From Crocinitomicaceae bacterium (GTDB taxonomy: Bacteria; Bacteroidota; Bacteroidia; Flavobacteriales_D; Crocinitomicaceae): 64,000 nt of DNA. Within the stretch, counting starts at the first letter, position 1; each line of letters opens with the position of its first letter. Shown piece by piece: positions 62,779-64,000 of the stretch. The notes under the pieces were generated by a model. The model worked only from the letters and a program-made list of their open reading frames with translations. It ran no database searches and was not told where the DNA came from. Where the stretch lies: positions 1 to 64,000 of the forward strand of contig JAQXBM010000074.1 in the NCBI GenBank assembly GCA_029252405.1. Direction: 5' to 3'. A program made the position numbers and the translations under genes.

Positions 62779-63390
62779 CTACTTAACCAACACCCGAAAC
62801 ATCTCCTTCTCACCAATAAACCCTTTCAGTTCATCGCCGATAGCGATAGGACCAACACCAGCTGGAGTTCCTGTGTAAATCAAATCGCCTTTTTTGAGCG
62901 TCATGAATTTTGAAATGTACGAGATCAATTGATGAATCGTGAAAATCATGTCTGAAGTTTTCCCATTCTGAACTCCGTCGCCGTTCTGAGTCATGGAGAA
63001 TTGTAGGTTTTCGACATCCAAGCCCTCAACAGGGATGAACTGCTTGCAAATGGCTGCGCTTCCTTCGAATGATTTGGCGATTTCCCATGGATGACCTTTC
63101 TTTTTGCATTGAGCTTGCAAATCACGTGCTGTAAAGTCAATTCCTAATCCAATTTCAGAATAATACTTGTGAGCAAAGCGCTCAGCGATGTTCTTTCCAA
63201 CGCGATCAATCTTTACCACCACCTCACATTCGTAATGAATGTCGTTTGAAAAGCTAGGGTAGAAGAAGGGCGTTCCTGGTCTGAGCAGGGAAATGTCGGC
63301 TTTCATGAAGAACATAGGAACTTCTGGAACCGAAGAATTCATTTCTTTCGCGTGATCGGCGTAATTGCGACCAATACAAATTATTTTCAT
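62779..63390 (-). CDS. Fumarylacetoacetate hydrolase-family enzyme
   Basis: Protein of 203 residues. MKIICIGRNYADHAKEM is the start seen in short FAH-family hydrolases or decarboxylases. CEVVVKIDRVGKNI and GLGIDFTARDLQ hold metal-binding acidic residues, WEIAKSFEGSA follows, and YTGTPAGVGPI is the C-terminal motif. It would act on a beta-diketo acid or oxaloacetate-type substrate. No pathway partner lies nearby. Confidence 0.92.
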   Translation of the reverse strand: MKIICIGRNYADHAKEMNSSVPEVPMFFMKADISLLRPGTPFFYPSFSNDIHYECEVVVKIDRVGKNIAERFAHKYYSEIGLGIDFTARDLQAQCKKKGHPWEIAKSFEGSAAICKQFIPVEGLDVENLQFSMTQNGDGVQNGKTSDMIFTIHQLISYISKFMTLKKGDLIYTGTPAGVGPIAIGDELKGFIGEKEMFRVLVK

Positions 63391-63523
63391 GTCTTTTAAA
63401 TTTTTCGGCGGAGAACAATGCAGAATAATTTCAGCACCCCTGTAACCGCTTCGCTCTCGCTTGATATTTTTTAATCATGTTTTTATTTCAAAGTATGATT
63501 AATAAATATCACGCTCGTTTCAT

Positions 63524-64000
63524 CTAATTGAATTTATTCTTTAAAGCATCCAGCTTTGATTGCATGCGCTGAGCTTCTTTTTCTTTATCTAATTCTTTCG
63601 CAGCTTCACGTTCTTTCTTGATTTTCGCCATTTCCTTTTTGAGGCACTGCTTCGTGTACAACGGGAAATCAGCATCAATCATCCAACCGTAGTATCCAGG
63701 TTCAGAATCGGCGACCGCTTTGATCGTTTTGCCTTTGTGCTTTCCGAAGTTGTAAACTGCTTCACCGTTTTTGTTGTAAGCCAAACGTCCTGCAAAGTCT
63801 AAACGAGTCGTGTCTCCGTAGCGCGAAAAATCCGCCAGAAAGTCTACATCACTCTTGACTTCATCGTAATGTCCAATTTGGGCATCCAAAACTTCCCATG
63901 TCGCTTTAGCATCAGCCATGGCGGTGTGAGCATTTTCCAAATTCTTATCGCAGTAGAATTTGTACGCTGCAATTAAGGTTCTTTGCTCCATTTTGTGGAA
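63524..64000 (-). CDS. DnaQ-like 3'-5' exonuclease, C-terminal part (cut by window edge)
   Basis: The frame is open through the window end; only about 158 residues are visible. ENAHTAMADAKATWEVLDAQ contains the ExoIII motif (H-x-x-D type, His and Asp) of DEDDh exonucleases. The motif Exo I and II lie beyond the window. The tail from VYNFGKHKGKTIKAV carries the small domain found in Bacteroidota DnaQ-like nucleases, then a charged coiled coil to NKFN. It probably acts in DNA repair or proofreading. Confidence 0.88.
   Translation of the reverse strand, partial: FHKMEQRTLIAAYKFYCDKNLENAHTAMADAKATWEVLDAQIGHYDEVKSDVDFLADFSRYGDTTRLDFAGRLAYNKNGEAVYNFGKHKGKTIKAVADSEPGYYGWMIDADFPLYTKQCLKKEMAKIKKEREAAKELDKEKEAQRMQSKLDALKNKFN

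Overview
The window looks like chromosomal DNA from a free-living member of Bacteroidota, most likely order Flavobacteriales (a Crocinitomicaceae- or Fluviicola-like lineage is my inference). The reasons are AT-rich DNA, genes without clear Shine-Dalgarno sequences, several TAnnTTTG-type -7 promoter boxes, many Bacteroidota-type lipoproteins, and parts of the type IX secretion system (T9SS): PorX, a PorP/SprF protein, a PorE-like OmpA protein and cargo with type A and type B C-terminal sorting domains. I see no rRNA, CRISPR array, prophage or replication origin. Coding is dense and mostly housekeeping or envelope-related.

Layout. 1-5.5 kb: a polyprenyl-phosphate sugar-1-phosphate transferase, a membrane-anchored receiver protein and a GalE-type epimerase, then a DUF2452-like protein, a cupin and hydrolase pair, EF-P and a LapA-like protein. 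5.5-12 kb: a T9SS cargo with a CXXCH motif, a probable structured RNA near 7.3-7.55 kb, and small membrane or lipoprotein genes, one of which carries an in-frame TAG. 12-19 kb: PorE-like, PorP/SprF and a giant type B adhesin in one operon, plus a small secreted protein. 19-26 kb: a MoxR ATPase, three SurA-like periplasmic chaperone genes and guaB. 26-34.8 kb: an HD hydrolase divergent from porX, tsaE, alanine dehydrogenase, an HsdR-N nuclease-like protein, a HicAB pair whose hicA has an in-frame TGA, a lipoprotein and a methyltransferase. 35-38.2 kb: an Ig-like lipoprotein, prfC and a 0.73-kb IS1595-like element whose transposase lacks its catalytic core. 38.3-46.6 kb: DUF1295 and DUF2797 proteins, a TetR-controlled SDR operon with a visible operator, an SPFH protein, a desaturase, a PhnA-domain protein and a metallophosphoesterase. 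46.6-51.3 kb: malate:quinone oxidoreductase, a DUF3667 protein, and a RimB/RimK/AstE-like trio. 51.5-58.2 kb: two paralogous TPR-SpoIIE phosphatases around an acyltransferase, and a GNAT. 58.2-64 kb: a tRNA-His gene with a mispaired acceptor stem, a DinB protein, an oxidoreductase-lipoprotein-sugar transferase run, an FAH-family enzyme and a cut-off exonuclease.

How the genes fit together. T9SS is the main theme: PorX regulates it, PorP/SprF and PorE-like proteins belong to the machinery, and the 5.6-kb and 15-18.8-kb genes encode cargo. The SurA-like operon would support outer-membrane proteins. The glycosyltransferases at both ends (10-1101 and 61162-62556) begin lipid-linked surface polysaccharide synthesis.

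The least ordinary items are the candidate RNA near 7.4 kb, two genes with in-frame stops (10.35 kb and 33.0 kb), the core-less IS1595-like element, the tRNA-His with two U-U mismatches beside twin terminators, and the receiver domain tethered to the membrane by its C-terminus. I did not find a complete new multi-gene system that I could defend from sequence alone.
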